This document shows, in pieces, positions 36,212 to 49,197 of a stretch of DNA of 64,000 bases. The stretch spans positions 18,423,273 through 18,487,272 of the forward strand of contig JBBMOA010000014.1 of assembly GCA_037954235.1 (NCBI GenBank), given 5' to 3'. The stretch is from Aulostomus chinensis (Eukaryota > Chordata > Actinopteri > Syngnathiformes > Aulostomidae). The position numbers and the translations under genes are program-made. The notes under the pieces are model-generated. The model made no database searches and was not told the origin of the DNA. It was given only the letters and a program-made list of their open reading frames with translations. Numbering within the stretch: position 1 is the stretch's first letter; each line of letters opens with the position of its first letter.

Positions 36212-39200
36212 TAGGTGGGTGCATGGTGCCCATGAATTTGTGTCAGTGTGTCAGGCCTGGCTATGGTGATTAGCTGTGCTACCCATGTGCTGTAACACAA
36301 TGAGGGCTGGATTACTTGGAAACTGAGACTCCTGCGAGCCATTATTTTTTCACTGACTGATACGTGTTATCTTGTGCCGTGTCACCACATACTGCCGGCT
36401 ACAGAGGCTGTCTCTGACCTGGACAGTTCACCTATATCAGCCACTTGAAATTCAAATAATCCAGTCATGATCACTATCTGTATAAGGATAGATCAGACGC
36501 GAGTAGAAAATATTGCCCACAGAGAATGGCTCGCATTCCATTTTTAATCAGTACAGAACAGATCAGCGATAGATGCAGAGAGTTAAAATAGTTTCTAGTG
36601 GAGGACACAACCAGTCGGTTAAAATGTAAACATGTTTTTTTTCTGACATTCAGAAGAACATGGCTCGACCTTTGTGTCCATATGTGAGGCTAAAAACATA
36701 TAACAAGGCACAAGCTACTTTATGCAGGCTTACGTATACTTGTGTGTTTATATTTGCTTTACAATGCAGAATACTGATATCTCTCTTTAATGTAAATATC
36801 AAACTGAGCACAAACAGACTAAGCATAAACAGAAGATAGCAGTTAACTTGTTGTAAACTAGCAGTGTAGCAGAATATGAATACATTTCTCCTGACATTTT
36901 CCCAGCATATCTAGATAATGCAGAATGTAACACAAAATCATCACATTGGACATAATGAAAAATAAAGAGTTGGTGGAATCTGTTTTAGAGGTGCTGATTT
37001 CCCTGTGTGCTCATTTTAGAGGCTGTTTGTGGGGGTGGTCGACTATTCTGGGTAAGAGGTAATATTTTGGCCTTCCTAACTGACTTGAAAGGCAAAAGAT
37101 ACGATTTGAGTAAAGCATCATTGAGGTTCTTAAAGGAACTGTAGTTCCAAAAAAACAAAAAAACAACAACAAAAAAACAATAATTCCCTTAGTTTTAAAG
37201 TTTAAATTTTTGAAAGAACAAAAGTAGGCATCATCCATGCATCCATCTAGGAGTAAACATTTATTTGTTTCAATTTTTGCAACTCAGGAGTGCATATATC
37301 TTCCTTGTAAGTGCTTATAGAGATGAATTATGTCAACACTGTGAAATTAATATGTATTTATACATGTGCGTATACACACATTGTTGCTCTTCAGCGAATA
37401 GTTCTTTATCCATGCATTTCATAAGTATACACAATGTGTGGCTATACAATGTAGCATCTCCATTTCATGTGTCCCATTCACTCATCCATTCATTACTGCT
37501 CTGCACTACACAATCAACAGGATAAAAAGGATCGCAGCCTTGTAAGATGAACAGGGAAACATATTGTCAAGTCCTGAAAGACACAAAACAGGGTAGGACA
37601 GACATTCACTCTCTTTTTCACACCCACCTTTCTCCTTTATGTTCTTCTTAACTACTGTTACTACATGAAATATGATGACAAAACAAGCTTTCAGTTAACT
37701 CGTTTGTTGAATATACTTTGCTAAAAATCACCAGGCTGCAGAGTACTACTGAGGCTGCTGTTGATTATTTCACAAGCCCAAATTAGATTTCTTGATTTCT
37801 GCAAATGTTCAATTCATTAGCAGCTGGTGTGGGTTTCCATCTCCCCCTCTCTGTTCTTGTACACTGAGTTAGAACAGATGAGTAAGCAAAACATCACCTT
37901 ATTTCCATTGCTTTTGCTCAAATACATTGAAAGGGATCCACTTTTTCCTGTAATCACAACCATCACCCTGCATGAGAAAAAGGAGTCTCCATGACAATAG
38001 ATTAGCAGCTAAGTGTGTTTGCGCTCATGTGTAGGTGCATGTTTCACAGAATAGGACGTGTTCTGTCAGGAAATCAACCGTTTCATCATCATTTTCTGCT
38101 GACATGATCATCAAGCACAGAAGATAGGGTGATGTGACACGGCAGATATAATCCATTGACATCTTTCTCCTAGAATATTTTAGGATGAATTTTAAATGTT
38201 CTCCTTTGTCAACTGTCCGAGATAAAAACAGCTATACATACAACAGCTAAAAGAACAGTACAAAGACACATCAATAAATATTTTCTTTAGCTTTGTTCAC
38301 AAAGATTTTTTTCAACATGGAGCTAAAATACACCCATCCCCTCCCCTCTCTCTCTCTCTCTCTCTCTCTCTCGCTCTCTCTCTCTCTCCCCCGCTCTCCT
38401 TCTGTGACTGTCAATAATCCATGTACTGCAGATTGCACAACTGATCACAAGCTGCAATCACAAGATGTGGCATAATCATAATGTCTGTGACGAGAAAACA
38501 GGAATGTCTTTGTTTGTGTCCTCATTCCTGAAGTAATTATTTGTGTCCTCAGTCTTGCTGAATTTCTGAATTAAGAAAAAACCTGATCTAGGTCAGTTGA
38601 AGCATCCTGAGACAACCTGTGATCTATTATTCACAACTTCTGGCACAAATTTCCTCAGGTTGCATTAATTACAGCTTGATACTCTGTTATCTAATTAGAT
38701 ATCATAAACATAAGTAATTGGAGTCTGTAATACATTTTGTGCAGGGACTGCAGTTAGTGAGGTAAAGCCATGAAGTCAGGCAAGAACAAGAACAATTTAA
38801 TTATGGCTGACAGCAATTTATCATAAAAATTGAGAGAGTGTATTTCAGAAATGATTCTGTTTGTGAAATGTTTATGGCATCAAAGAAGTTGGTTTTTTTT
38901 TTAAAGCAGTTATATTTTTAGAAAACAGTGTTAGACAATAAGCATCAGCTTCATTCTGAGGCTTTGTGCAGGTTAAGGCAGTAAAAGATTTTTGACCTTT
39001 TCTCAGGTGACCTACGACAAAGATGAGAAAAAAACTACAAAATACTGAGCAGACTGAAGCCTTTCAGAATCCCAGTGAATAGCACTGAGGGCTTTCTTTA
39101 TAAGGAGGAAATAATTCATCCATGCCTAGAAAAAAATCTTCCTGTACCTCAAGTTATTCAATTGACAGTTCCACTCTGCTATATATCCCACCATGGCTGG

Positions 39201-40656
39201 GGTTTTAGCTATTTAGTTTCAAACATAAATCTTCACAAATAAATCTTTTCATTTGTCATTTGTATTGAAAGAAAGATTGCATCATTTCTACGGTAATAAG
39301 GATTAACTACAGATTCTAATTCTTTAAGCCTTGAATCATTCTCCGAAAAAAAAAACAGTTGCTGCTCTTCTCCTACGACTGACATAGAAAAAGATATTGA
39401 AACTGTAGGTAATTTTAGCTGCAGTAACATACATCTTGAACTTTCTATTGCTGTTGAAGGGGATGTCTTTGTGACTTGAACACAATATGTGGCTGTACAG
39501 GATGTCGGGGGGAGGGAGGGTTAGTGTATAGCTCATTTGTAAGTAGCTACCCCTCCTTTCCTGTTGTCTACCTCCCCCTGCTCCCATCTACTTCCTTTAT
39601 GTATATAGGCCAGACATACACATATATAGAACCTTACCTATTATATTTTATTAGCTCAGGGGCTGGAGTGTCTTTGTTAATCAAAGCGTCCTTGTCCAAG
39701 AAACTCAAATGTTCTCAGCATCACTCTGTGAAAAAGGTTGAAATAATGAAGTGTTGTTGTTTTTTTCAATTCAAAAAAAAAATTTCCTCAGTACAAAAAC
39801 GGGATTGTTCAACATATTACCATATTTATTTTTGTGCGAAATTCAGAAAATAAATTGTGCTTTTCACTCGTGTCAGTTCCATTCTCTCATGACCTTTACA
39901 CAATGAAAATACACCAAAGTATGTCACTTTATTCAATCACCAACTGTTTTTAGACCCAAGATTACTTTAATTAATGAAAAATGCTGCACATAAAATTGAT
40001 TCCCAAACATGCATGCGGTCAAGAAAATTGAAGAGACAAGATGCCAGATGGCACAAAATCACCCCGTAAAGCCCTGCATTGAGCTGTTAGAGCAGTTACA
40101 TAATAGGAGTTACTTTAATTATGTGTTCAATTAAGTAATTAATCTTGGAGATAATATGAATGTCCCAAACACACAATAGCATTTTGAAGTTGTCATTATA
40201 ACCATTAAGCCTTGTGAGTTCTCATTTACGTGTGAACCTGGACTGCTTGGATCATGTCTTATGTAAGGAACCTAAAGTGCCTTTAAGTTTCTCGCTAGCA
40301 GGGGTCGTAGTTTCACCACTGTGGGTTTTATTCAAAACAATCCTCACCACATGACTCTAATAAACCCAGGGAGGGAAGAGGAGGGCATGTATAAACAAAG
40401 ACATTTCTATCCTGCTGAGAGAAAAGACTCTTTTAAACTGACTGATGTGACCAAACAAGCAAATCTAATAATCTACTGCACTATTATGGCCAGCAAAATG
40501 CAATGTTGTTTCTACTGCACAGATGATGAGAGGAAAAACATTTAGGAGATTTGTGGCTGTAACATTGCAGTTTATTATAAAGATTAAAGCTACGTGCATT
40601 GTTGTGCAATCATATATGACATAGGAAAAGTAGGTCAGCTGAGTTGATATATGACC
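36212..40656. other. Intergenic, no gene recognised
   Basis: AT-rich sequence with a CT microsatellite (38347-38390). No frame resembles a conserved protein or has splice sites around it. Confidence 0.6.
38347..38390. repeat. (CT)n microsatellite
   Basis: About 20 CT units with one CG interruption. Confidence 0.95.
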
Positions 40657-41219
40657 TTTAAGAAGGGGACACAGTGGTGCAGTGGAAGTGTTGTTGCCTC
40701 ACAGCTAGAAGGTCCTGGGTTCCATTCCCACAGAGGACACTGTGAGAGTGGAGTTTGCATGTTCTCCCCGTGTCCCCAGGGGTTTCCGATACACAAACCC
40801 CTAAAAAAAACATGCAACAATCATTGTCACTGTAGAAACTCCTCTGGTCAATTGTGGTGCCTCGTGGGAGGGGAAGGGATTGGTGGGAATAACGTGATCC
40901 CCCTACGTGATATGTCCTGCTGGTGAAAGCCCCTCCTGTCTCGTAACAAAAAGCGGTCTTCTAACGGGCCACGTATAGGTGGATGCATGAGCCCAGTTCG
41001 GGCTTCCCCCCAGGCTGACAAAGATAGCTAGTGCCTTTAAGGCAGTTATCTGTCAGATAGCTAGTGCCTTTAAGGCAGAGGTAGTGCCCAGGATTTGGAG
41101 CAAATGGGCACTGGGCATTTGGAAATGGGTTACTATGTGTGAATGGGTGATTGAGATGACAGTGTAAATGCAAAAAATGCTGCTAAGGTAGAAAAGTGCT
41201 ATATAAATTGAGTCCATTT
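40657..41219 (+). mobile_element. Composite SINE-like element
   Basis: The head (GGTGCAGTGGAAGTGTTGTTG, CCTCACAGC, GGTTCCATTCCCA) resembles the tRNA-like heads of the other SINEs, but the B box has a decayed CG. GTTTGCATGTTCTCCCCG follows. The 3' end (GAAAAGTGCTATATAAATTG, 41190-41210) is the tail of the other teleost SINE type. In between is unrelated sequence with an internal direct repeat of 24 bases (AGATAGCTAGTGCC at 41024 and again at 41055). It is probably several insertions rather than one element. Confidence 0.5.
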
Positions 41220-41220
41220 A

Positions 41221-41274
<54 letters not shown>

Positions 41275-41333
41275 TATATATATATACATATATATACATA
41301 TATATATATATGTGTATATATATATATATATAT
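41221..41333. repeat. (CA)n(TA)n microsatellite
   Basis: About 27 CA units, then ATTATA and imperfect TATATACA units. Confidence 0.97.
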
Positions 41334-41726
41334 GAACTTTAAGGTAACTAGTTTGTTCATGAAAACATTTACAGAGGTCTTGCAAAGAGACCAGAAAAGA
41401 GAGACACTTTTTTTTTGAAACAGCAAAGAAAGATTTAAATTCATTGTTGTCCTTCATTGTTTGAAGCTTGAGGGTAAGTGATGACCACAGTCTAATTGAC
41501 ATGACCTTGGAGTGCCTCTGGGCTCCTGTGCGAAGAAGAAATGCGGAGTTGATGGATGAGATGGGGTTTAAAGAAGTAGGCCACCAGGGAATACATAGAA
41601 TACAGAAAATCAGGAAATTTAATAAGAATATGCAGTACATTTCATTTCTTTCATCTGATATCTTGTGTTTTGATATGGAATGATTTAGTTGTCTCATAGT
41701 AGTTGAAGAACAGATAGAAAAAATTA

Positions 41727-43763
41727 AAGCTGCAAGCAGCATTGTTGGGGACTGAGCCTCCTCGCGCCCACGGCCAGTTGGCAGGAGTCGTCCTGAATCC
41801 AGTGGTTTAAGTGTGAAATTGGTGGGACTTGTAGTTTAGAAGATAGAAGCCTCAGTGTGATGCTAAGTGTGAGCGCAAAGCTGAGAGCAGGCCCTTTAAG
41901 AACCCCTCCCCTGCTGCTCTGTCTTTGATCTGTGCTAGAGTGAGAGCAGAGCTGAGAGCTGGCCCTTTAAGAACCCCTCCCCTGCTGCTCTGTCTTTGAT
42001 CTGTGCTAGAGTGGAGAGCAGAGCTGAGAGCTGGCCCTTTAAGAACCCCTCCCCTGCTGCTCTGTCTTTGATCTGTTGTAGAGTGAGAGCAGAGCTGAGA
42101 GCTGGCCCTTTAAGAACCCCTCCCCCGCTGCTCTGTCTTTGATCTGTGCTAGAGTGGAGAGCAGAGCTGAGAGCTGGCCCTTTAAGAACCCCTCCCCCGC
42201 TGCTCTGTCTTTGATCTGTGCTAGAGTGGAGAGCAGAGCTGAGAGCTGGCCCTTTAAGAACCCCTCCCCCACTGCTCTGTCTTTGATCTGTGCTAGAGTG
42301 AGAGCAGAGCTGAGAGCTGGCCCTTTAAGAACCCCTCCCCCACTGCTCTGTCTTTGATCTGTGCTAGAGTGAGAGCAGAGCTGAGAGCTGGCCCTTTAAG
42401 AACCCCTCCCCCACTGCTCTGTCTCTGATCTGTGCTGGAGAGAGAGCAGAGCTGAGAGCTGGTCCTTTCAGAACCCCTCCCCCACTGCTCTGTCTTTGAT
42501 CTGTGCTAGAATGGAGAGCAGAGCTGAGAGCTGGCCCTTTAAGAACCCTCCCCCACTGCACTGTCTCTGATCTGTGCTAGAGTGAGAGCAGAGCTGAGAG
42601 CTGGCCCTTTAAGAACCCCTCCCCCACTGCTCTGTCTTTGATCTGTGCTAGAGTGGAGAGCAGAGCTGAGAGCTGGCCCTTTAAGAACCCCTCCCCCACT
42701 GCTCTGTCTTTGATCTGTGCTAGAGTGAGAGCAGAGCTGAGAGCTGTCCCTTTAAGAACCCCTCCCCCACTGCTCTGTCTTTGATCTGTGCTAGAGTGAG
42801 AGCAGAGCTGAGAGCTGGCCCTTTAAGAACCCCTCCCCCACTGCTCTGTCTTTGATCTGTGCTAGAGTGGAGAGCAGAGCTGAGAGCTGGCCCTTTAAGA
42901 ACCCCTCCCCACTGCTCTGTCTTTGATCTGTGCTAGAGTGAGAGCAGAGCTGAGAGCTGGCCCTTTAAGAACCCCTCCCCCCGCTGCTCTCTGCTGTCTG
43001 TGCTAGAGTGGAGAGAGAGGAGGATTTAGACATTTTGAGTGTGTAAAAAGCTAGTAAGTCACCATATATTGGTCAAAAATGGAATGTAATACCATATTTT
43101 TGTCGGGATTTTTTGTCAGAAATCCAGTGGTGTGTCTTTTGAAGGTGTGAGAGTTGTAGTTTAGACGTGAGAAGCGAGTGTTTGAGAGTATGTACCATGA
43201 GAGTAGAAAGCCTCCCCATTGGTTTGCATTGTATGTGGAAAAAGTGTCCCCGACTTTGAGGTCTTATGAAATCCACACCGTTGGAGTTATTACGGATATT
43301 TCCATAAATTTTAATCTTCAAAGTGTCCTGAGTCATGTATTAAATTTTGGAAGCCATGAACACCCTAGGAGGAGATAGTGTTTGTTGGGGGTGTGTAAAT
43401 GTCCACATTTTGACGGTTTTGTCCATTTTGTTGACTTCTTGTTGGTTTTAAGTGAGGGGTGTTAGTGTATGACTTGTGCATCTTGATGAGACGAATAAAT
43501 CGGTGTTGGTCCCATGTCTGTAGGACATTCCTAGGGTCAGTTATGGTCATAAATGCGTTTTAATCTCCTTAGCTGGCGCTATTGAGCTTATTCGAATTTT
43601 TTTTTATTTTGAACATCGATTTTTCTGGCAGACCGGGTGTATGAGCAAAATTGGTGAGTTTTCAAGCGTGTTCAGGGGGTCAGTTTTAGTGTTCGTGTTT
43701 TGAGTGTGTCGAGCAAACATAATCGGGTCTTCGCCCCGGAGTACCTCCGGGCTCAGGCCCTAA
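41727..43763 (+). mobile_element. Non-autonomous element carrying a minisatellite, copy 2
   Basis: It starts TTAAAGCTGCAAGCAGC, contains the 72-bp array in the same relative orientation as copy 1, then blocks GGCGCTATTGAGC and CAGACCGGGTG. It ends in a 7-bp-stem hairpin (43735-43751, CCCGGAG-TAC-CTCCGGG) followed 8 bases later by CTAA. A hairpin shortly before CTRR recalls Helitron 3' ends, but the next base is A rather than T and the other end does not begin TC. The class is therefore left open. It has no transposase or Rep/helicase frame. Fragments with the same end (AGGGCCTGAGCC) are at 50428 and 52684. Confidence 0.75.
41881..43010 (-). repeat. 72-bp minisatellite, about 16 units, inverted relative to 26646-27640
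   Basis: The same unit as at 26646 lies on the opposite strand. Variants are clustered. The first three units have CCCCTGCTGC, the next two CCCCCGCTGC, nearly all the rest CCCCCACTGC, and the last CCCCCCGCTG with a degraded end. Such ordering fits growth by local duplication of neighbouring units. Confidence 0.95.
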
Positions 43764-45063
43764 AAATGGAGTGTACAAACGTAAACTGCTAAAGCCAAGC
43801 TGGACCTTTTTTCTGCAGCAGTGAGGTGTTCAGTGTGTGCAGCTAATGCCAGCTTGTGGGTCCATTCATACATGGGTCATGCATTGGTAAGTAGGTCAGA
43901 AATACGTGGCATAGCATGCTGAGTCATTTGGGATGAGGAAAGAAGCATGGTGGTGGCCTGTATTAAAACCACCATTTTCATGTTCTCTCACCTTTTAAAA
44001 CGTGACGGAGATTTAGAATATCCACTGCTGTCTTGTTTCTCTAAAGAACTGAATGAAAAGCCCTGCCCAATCGCTAGCCTGTGGAGTTCAAACATTATAA
44101 ATGCATAAACACACTGAATTACACCATTTGTTGTGTAGTCTGGTAAAACAGTAAAGATCTAATAGCATGGTTTTACAGACACGAAAGGACATAAACGGTC
44201 AGGGTATAAATATCCTGTGCTGTGGTTTAAATTTTATGCAGCATTTACTGTAATGACACTGCATATAACTTACTCTGATGGATGAAATGCTCCAACTCAC
44301 TCTCTTCATCATACCAAGGCCTGCGAAATTTATTGAAATTCATCAACACTTAGAGAGGCAAACTGTGATTGTAGTCATGATTACCTGAAAGCAAGAAAAA
44401 TGGTCTCTAGGCGAGCCTGTGTCTCTTCATATCTTCCAGCAGAGCTAGAGTGAGAGAGTGAGGGTTAAAGAAAGAAAAGGATGGGCCCCAGGTTGGCCCC
44501 TAACAGTGCTTGTGTAATAGACGGTTTGTCAAACACTCATTGCCGCGGGCAAAAGCACAGAATGATGAGGGTTGTAATTTGAAACCTTTCAAGCATGGGG
44601 GAAATTTGAAACTTTTCTACAATGATACTTGGCCAAACATATCAGCCATTATAAATAAAGGCCAACTTTTCGTAAATGTAACTTTAGCTGAGGATTGAAC
44701 ACACTCTTCCAGCTTCTTCTTGGTAGGTGTGATTGGCTGTCGTCATACATGCTAAACCTCTCCTCAGAGCAGCTGTCAGGAAAAAATGGATCTCACATTT
44801 ATTTACATGGCTGCATTGCAACAAATTAGCTTGGCATTCAAAACCGTATTGTTCAAACATAGCATGCACATGTCCACACACAGACTGAAGGTGTGGTTCA
44901 GAATGAGTCTTCAACGTTGGTTATGATGCAGGTGTGTTGGCTGCTTCCATTCACTTCCCTCTGCTGCAGTACAAAAGCAGTCCCCTTCATGCAATCAAGT
45001 GTTTTTTTCTGGCCACTTCTGTCAGAGGTAAACAGCCTTTCTCTGGGAGCTCGTGAAGAGTGA

Positions 45064-45077
45064 GTGTGTGTGTGTAT

Positions 45078-45116
<39 letters not shown>
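45064..45116. repeat. (GT)n microsatellite
   Basis: GT run with two AT interruptions. A short CT run is at 45332-45357. Confidence 0.95.
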
Positions 45117-46553
45117 AGTGCACACATATGTGTGTTGTGCCGTGCAACCATGTGTGAGTCTCTATGAGCACATATGTACACATTTGTGGGTGTTACCTCA
45201 CCCTCAGGGCCGATGATTCATTACAGACAAGCCATGGGGTCGGGGGCCCTGCTCGGCTGTTGTCATGGAAGCCAGGGCTAGAAACAGCAGATCTCCTTTC
45301 AGTATCATCTTCAGATTGTTGAGACATCGACTTCTCTCTCTCTCTCTCTCTCTCTCTGTGCATTTCTCTGTGTTTATCCTCTTGAGATTGTATTAGTGCA
45401 CTAACCCCCTGTTTCTTTCCTTAGGATTATATATGGTTATTTGTAAATTTGCCTGTTTTTCATATTAGCTAATTACTGAACCGTTATTCAGACCAATGTG
45501 GAGCAAGAAGGGCACCCTATAGAACACGCTCCTCTACCAAGGTCCATGGGGGAAAAAAAATGCTTTACTTTCAAAGTTAATGGATCTCCCCCAAGATTAG
45601 ATTTTTTTTTATATGCTTTATCTTATATACTGATGAGCAAAATATGTAAAATTCCTTTCAGAAATATAGAATATTTTTGGTGCTGTGTGTCTGTTTAAAG
45701 TAGAATTACACAAAAATGAAAAGGTAGATTTTTACCAAACTTGGTGGGGGGGGTAGCATGAGCCAAGAAAGAACCCATTAAATTGTGGCACCAACATAAA
45801 AAGAACAAGTTCACCTTGGGTTTGTCCAAGTGCACCTTTGTGGAGGTATGCACTCTCCCAGCCCTTTAATTTTCTATTTTTTTTTTTTCAAACCAAGAAG
45901 CAAAAATCACCATTGATCTCTGGTGGACACCCAAATGGTCATGCTCATGCTTGCACGTACAAGAATCTGGAGTGTATTTCCACACAATAATATGCACACA
46001 CATGTATACACACAAGCACACACACAGTCATGCATACTAAGACCCTTTGACCCAGTGGTATGACAAAACATATTTTTCAAGATCTTTTCCACAGATCTCC
46101 ATTCAGCTTGGCATCTCTGTTTACTCCTCTATGACACTGAAACTGGTTTGAAGAGAAAATTCAGAGCAGGTTTGACCAATGAAAATTTGTAAAGATACAG
46201 AGCTATTTGTGCTCTGTGTCTACATTTGCTGAGGTATCCCTCTAGGCGATCATCAGAAAGTATTTGTATGGATGGTATGTGACGGCATGATCAACTGGAC
46301 GCACTCAAAGGCATGTGTAGGCATGTCCAGATATTAGGATGTTGAAAAACTTCTGTTTTTTTTAGTTCATATATTCATTGTTTGTTTATAATGTGTAAGA
46401 ATATATACATGATGACCTTGTTCCAACATGTGACATAATCATAGAAATGAGGAAAGGATTAGCACTTAATTAACAATGAGGAGGGAAAAAAAAACAGCAG
46501 ATGGGATGAATGGGATATGAGGTAATGAACTCTCTGGCTATGCACTCGAGCCC

Positions 46554-46593
<40 letters not shown>

Positions 46594-46600
46594 AACACAC
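46554..46600. repeat. (CA)n microsatellite
   Basis: About 14 CA units, then imperfect units. Confidence 0.95.
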
Positions 46601-47583
46601 GGTTTAAGATTTTTACAGCCAACCAAAAGGTCTGTTATTGAAAGATGACTGTGAAATAACTCAATTTTCATGTGTAAAGACTCAGTGGTTGGAAAGGAAC
46701 ATAAAAACTGTCATTGTGCGTGTTGTTCACGCTGAATACTTCTGCACATCTGAGCCTGGATCAACAATATTATCCTGAGATGACAAATATGACCAGGAGG
46801 CTGCTATCCATTGTCCAGATGCCTCCTTATTAGATATTCCTCTCAGGAGCTTTGCTGTTAGTTTAAACCTCTCAAACATAATCTCTGTCTTAATCTCTCT
46901 TTGGTATCAGTATCATCTATTAGCTAGTCTAAACTCATGTCTATTCCTCTATTAATCAATTATCAAGCCCTGTCACAACGATGCAAATCCATGCAGTCGC
47001 TCCTATCTGTCATAGCTGTCACATGTAATGTTATCTGGATGTACGCTGATCAATATCGACGACCAACGCTCTCTGAGGGAGGTGAGCGGACAGATACACC
47101 ATGGTAAATGTCAGCTTTAATTGGATGCCCATCCTATAAATATGCAAAATAAACAGTAGGATTCTTGATCTTTTATCATCAGCTGCTGAGGGAGGATAAA
47201 TGTTCCTTAGTGACTGAAGGATACTCCACTCAATTATTCAGTTTATTGGATGCTTCCTAAATCACATTTGGGTCACATCACCACAAACAAAACCTCATTA
47301 TTAGTGACCTTAAAGGATGGATGAAAAATTTTCCATCTCCTTTTTTTCTAGATCTAACAGTCCACAACTGTTGTCCCAGATTACAATTTTTCATTCTCCT
47401 CTTTTTCCTTGGTACCATCATATTGTTCATTTTTTTTCTCAATTTAGTTTGGATCGTGTCGTGTAGCGTCATGTCATAACAGAAGGGGTGACAGGGATGA
47501 GGAAGAAGTTTCTTTTGACTGAAGAGAACCAGTTTTAGGGTGGGCAGCCATCCACCTCAACCTGCCAGGTAGTTGAAATTAAA

Positions 47584-48130
47584 TATACCCTTTTCACACT
47601 GAAAAATGCGTGTCAATGCAGGTTTTTGGACCCACGTTTGCTCAGCATTAGGGCGCATTCAAGCTTTCTGAAGACCCGAGTCTGAATTCCCGCTGTGAGG
47701 GCTGCGCCAGAACACTGAGAGGTAAACAAACAACATGGATGACGGCAAGTCAAACGTTAGCGTTGTTGTTGCGTGCATTGGAACGTTGTCTCTATTGCAA
47801 AGCATACAAACTCGGGGCAGATTGGAAAATGTCCGAGCGCTAATGCGGCGAAGGAGGATGGAGTTTTTGGTGAGTCTGGAAGGGAGCTGAAGAAGCTACA
47901 GGCGAAGCCTGACAGGCGGCACAGTGACAAAATCAGGATGCGACAGAAAGGTTGCGTGAAACCTGAGACGACGCGGGTTGCCTTTTCACACTGCAGGCGA
48001 GCCGAGTCGCTAAACACCCATGTCGCTTGGCGAGTTGGTCGACGAGGGCTGAAATGCCAAGCCGACCCTTTCAGAGTGCCGAGAAACTTACGCTGACCCA
48101 CGTTTTTGGTGCAGTGTGAAAGGGCCTATA
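47584..48130. mobile_element. Terminal-inverted-repeat DNA element, about 550 bp
   Basis: The left end (TATACCCTTTTCACACTG, 47584-47601) and the complement of the right end (TATAGGCCCTTTCACACTG, from 48130) form imperfect inverted repeats, extended inward by AAAAA/CGTG similarity. The flanking TATA or TA may be the target duplication. Inside, an ATG at 47735 opens 51 codons (MDDGKSNVSVVV start, RRRRMEF near the end, TGA at 47888-47890), with a GTGAGT donor-like site at about 47870. It may be a deletion derivative of an autonomous transposon retaining its first exon. The superfamily is not assigned. Confidence 0.6.
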
Positions 48131-49122
48131 GTTAACAACTTAAATGTCTCAACAGAAAATTAGCTTATGGTGCATTCACTCTTACCTTGTTCAGTTCTGT
48201 TGAATTACACTGTCAGTTCTCCCCGTGTGCTGGGTGTGGACACAGATCAAAACCAGACAGAGCAAGTGGGTGTGGTGGTTTCGTTTTAGGTGGTTTGGAG
48301 CAGTTCATTTGTGGTGTGAAGATGACTTGACCTTAGTCTGACTCAACTATAAGAATACTCATGTTTTAGCCAAAATGGCTTCTGTAGCCAATAGCACAAA
48401 ACCGTCTGAGCAGAAGAAAAAGTAGACAGTGGACTTTGTCAAATACTTTGTAGTTTGTAGTCAGGCATTTTGGTTTGCCTGGGTTTTTCTTTAAAAGAAA
48501 ACAAACCACACTGAAAGAATTGTTTCACATTTACAAATGAATAAATTTATATTCTCCTTTCTATGCTCACAAAAAACAGGACATTCTGAAGAGATATTCA
48601 ATTTTATAAAAAAAAAAAAGAGGATTAGATGAATCACTGACTGTACCTTTAAATTAGTACAAATGCTATCATCCCACCATGGCACCACTTTGGACCATGT
48701 TAAGACACATTCTAAAATATAGAAGAGAAAGCGAAAGGGGGAAGCACCCTGTTGCTTGGCATACTGACCTATTGATGTGAACCTGGTGCAGATGAAAGAT
48801 AGGAAAAAAACAACCAAATTACAGCTACACACAGAGCCAGAGGGAAAGAGATTAGCAAGCATTTGAAAGAGGAGAAGGGAGAGGGTTTAGCTGAATGAGG
48901 GAGAGAAGAGGAGAGAAGAGAGGATTACGGAGCCTGGATCCTAAAATAATCTTCTCGGTATTCTGGGCTTTGTGCGCTGTCGGACAGCAGCCAGCTTCGG
49001 CTATTCAATTGTCGTTTTGAACTTGTGCACAACATTTTTGAGAATGAGATCATCACTTTCAGAGGTGGCGGTATCTCTCACACTGGCAAACACACACGCA
49101 CGTACATGAAAATACGCACACA

Positions 49123-49197
<75 letters not shown>

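Larger units (their letters stand above)
43764..47583. other. Intergenic, no gene recognised
   Basis: No supportable exon. The segment about 45715-45865 (TTACCAAACTTGGTGG, GGAGGTATGCACTCTC) looks like a decayed copy of a common vertebrate repeat, as does 7818-7850, but the family is not certain. Confidence 0.5.

Noticed and set aside
40627..40637. ROR response element match (AAAGTAGGTCA), another at 43887-43897, as rorc autoregulatory sites
   Set aside because: The degenerate consensus is expected about once per 64 kb by chance, so two matches carry little weight.
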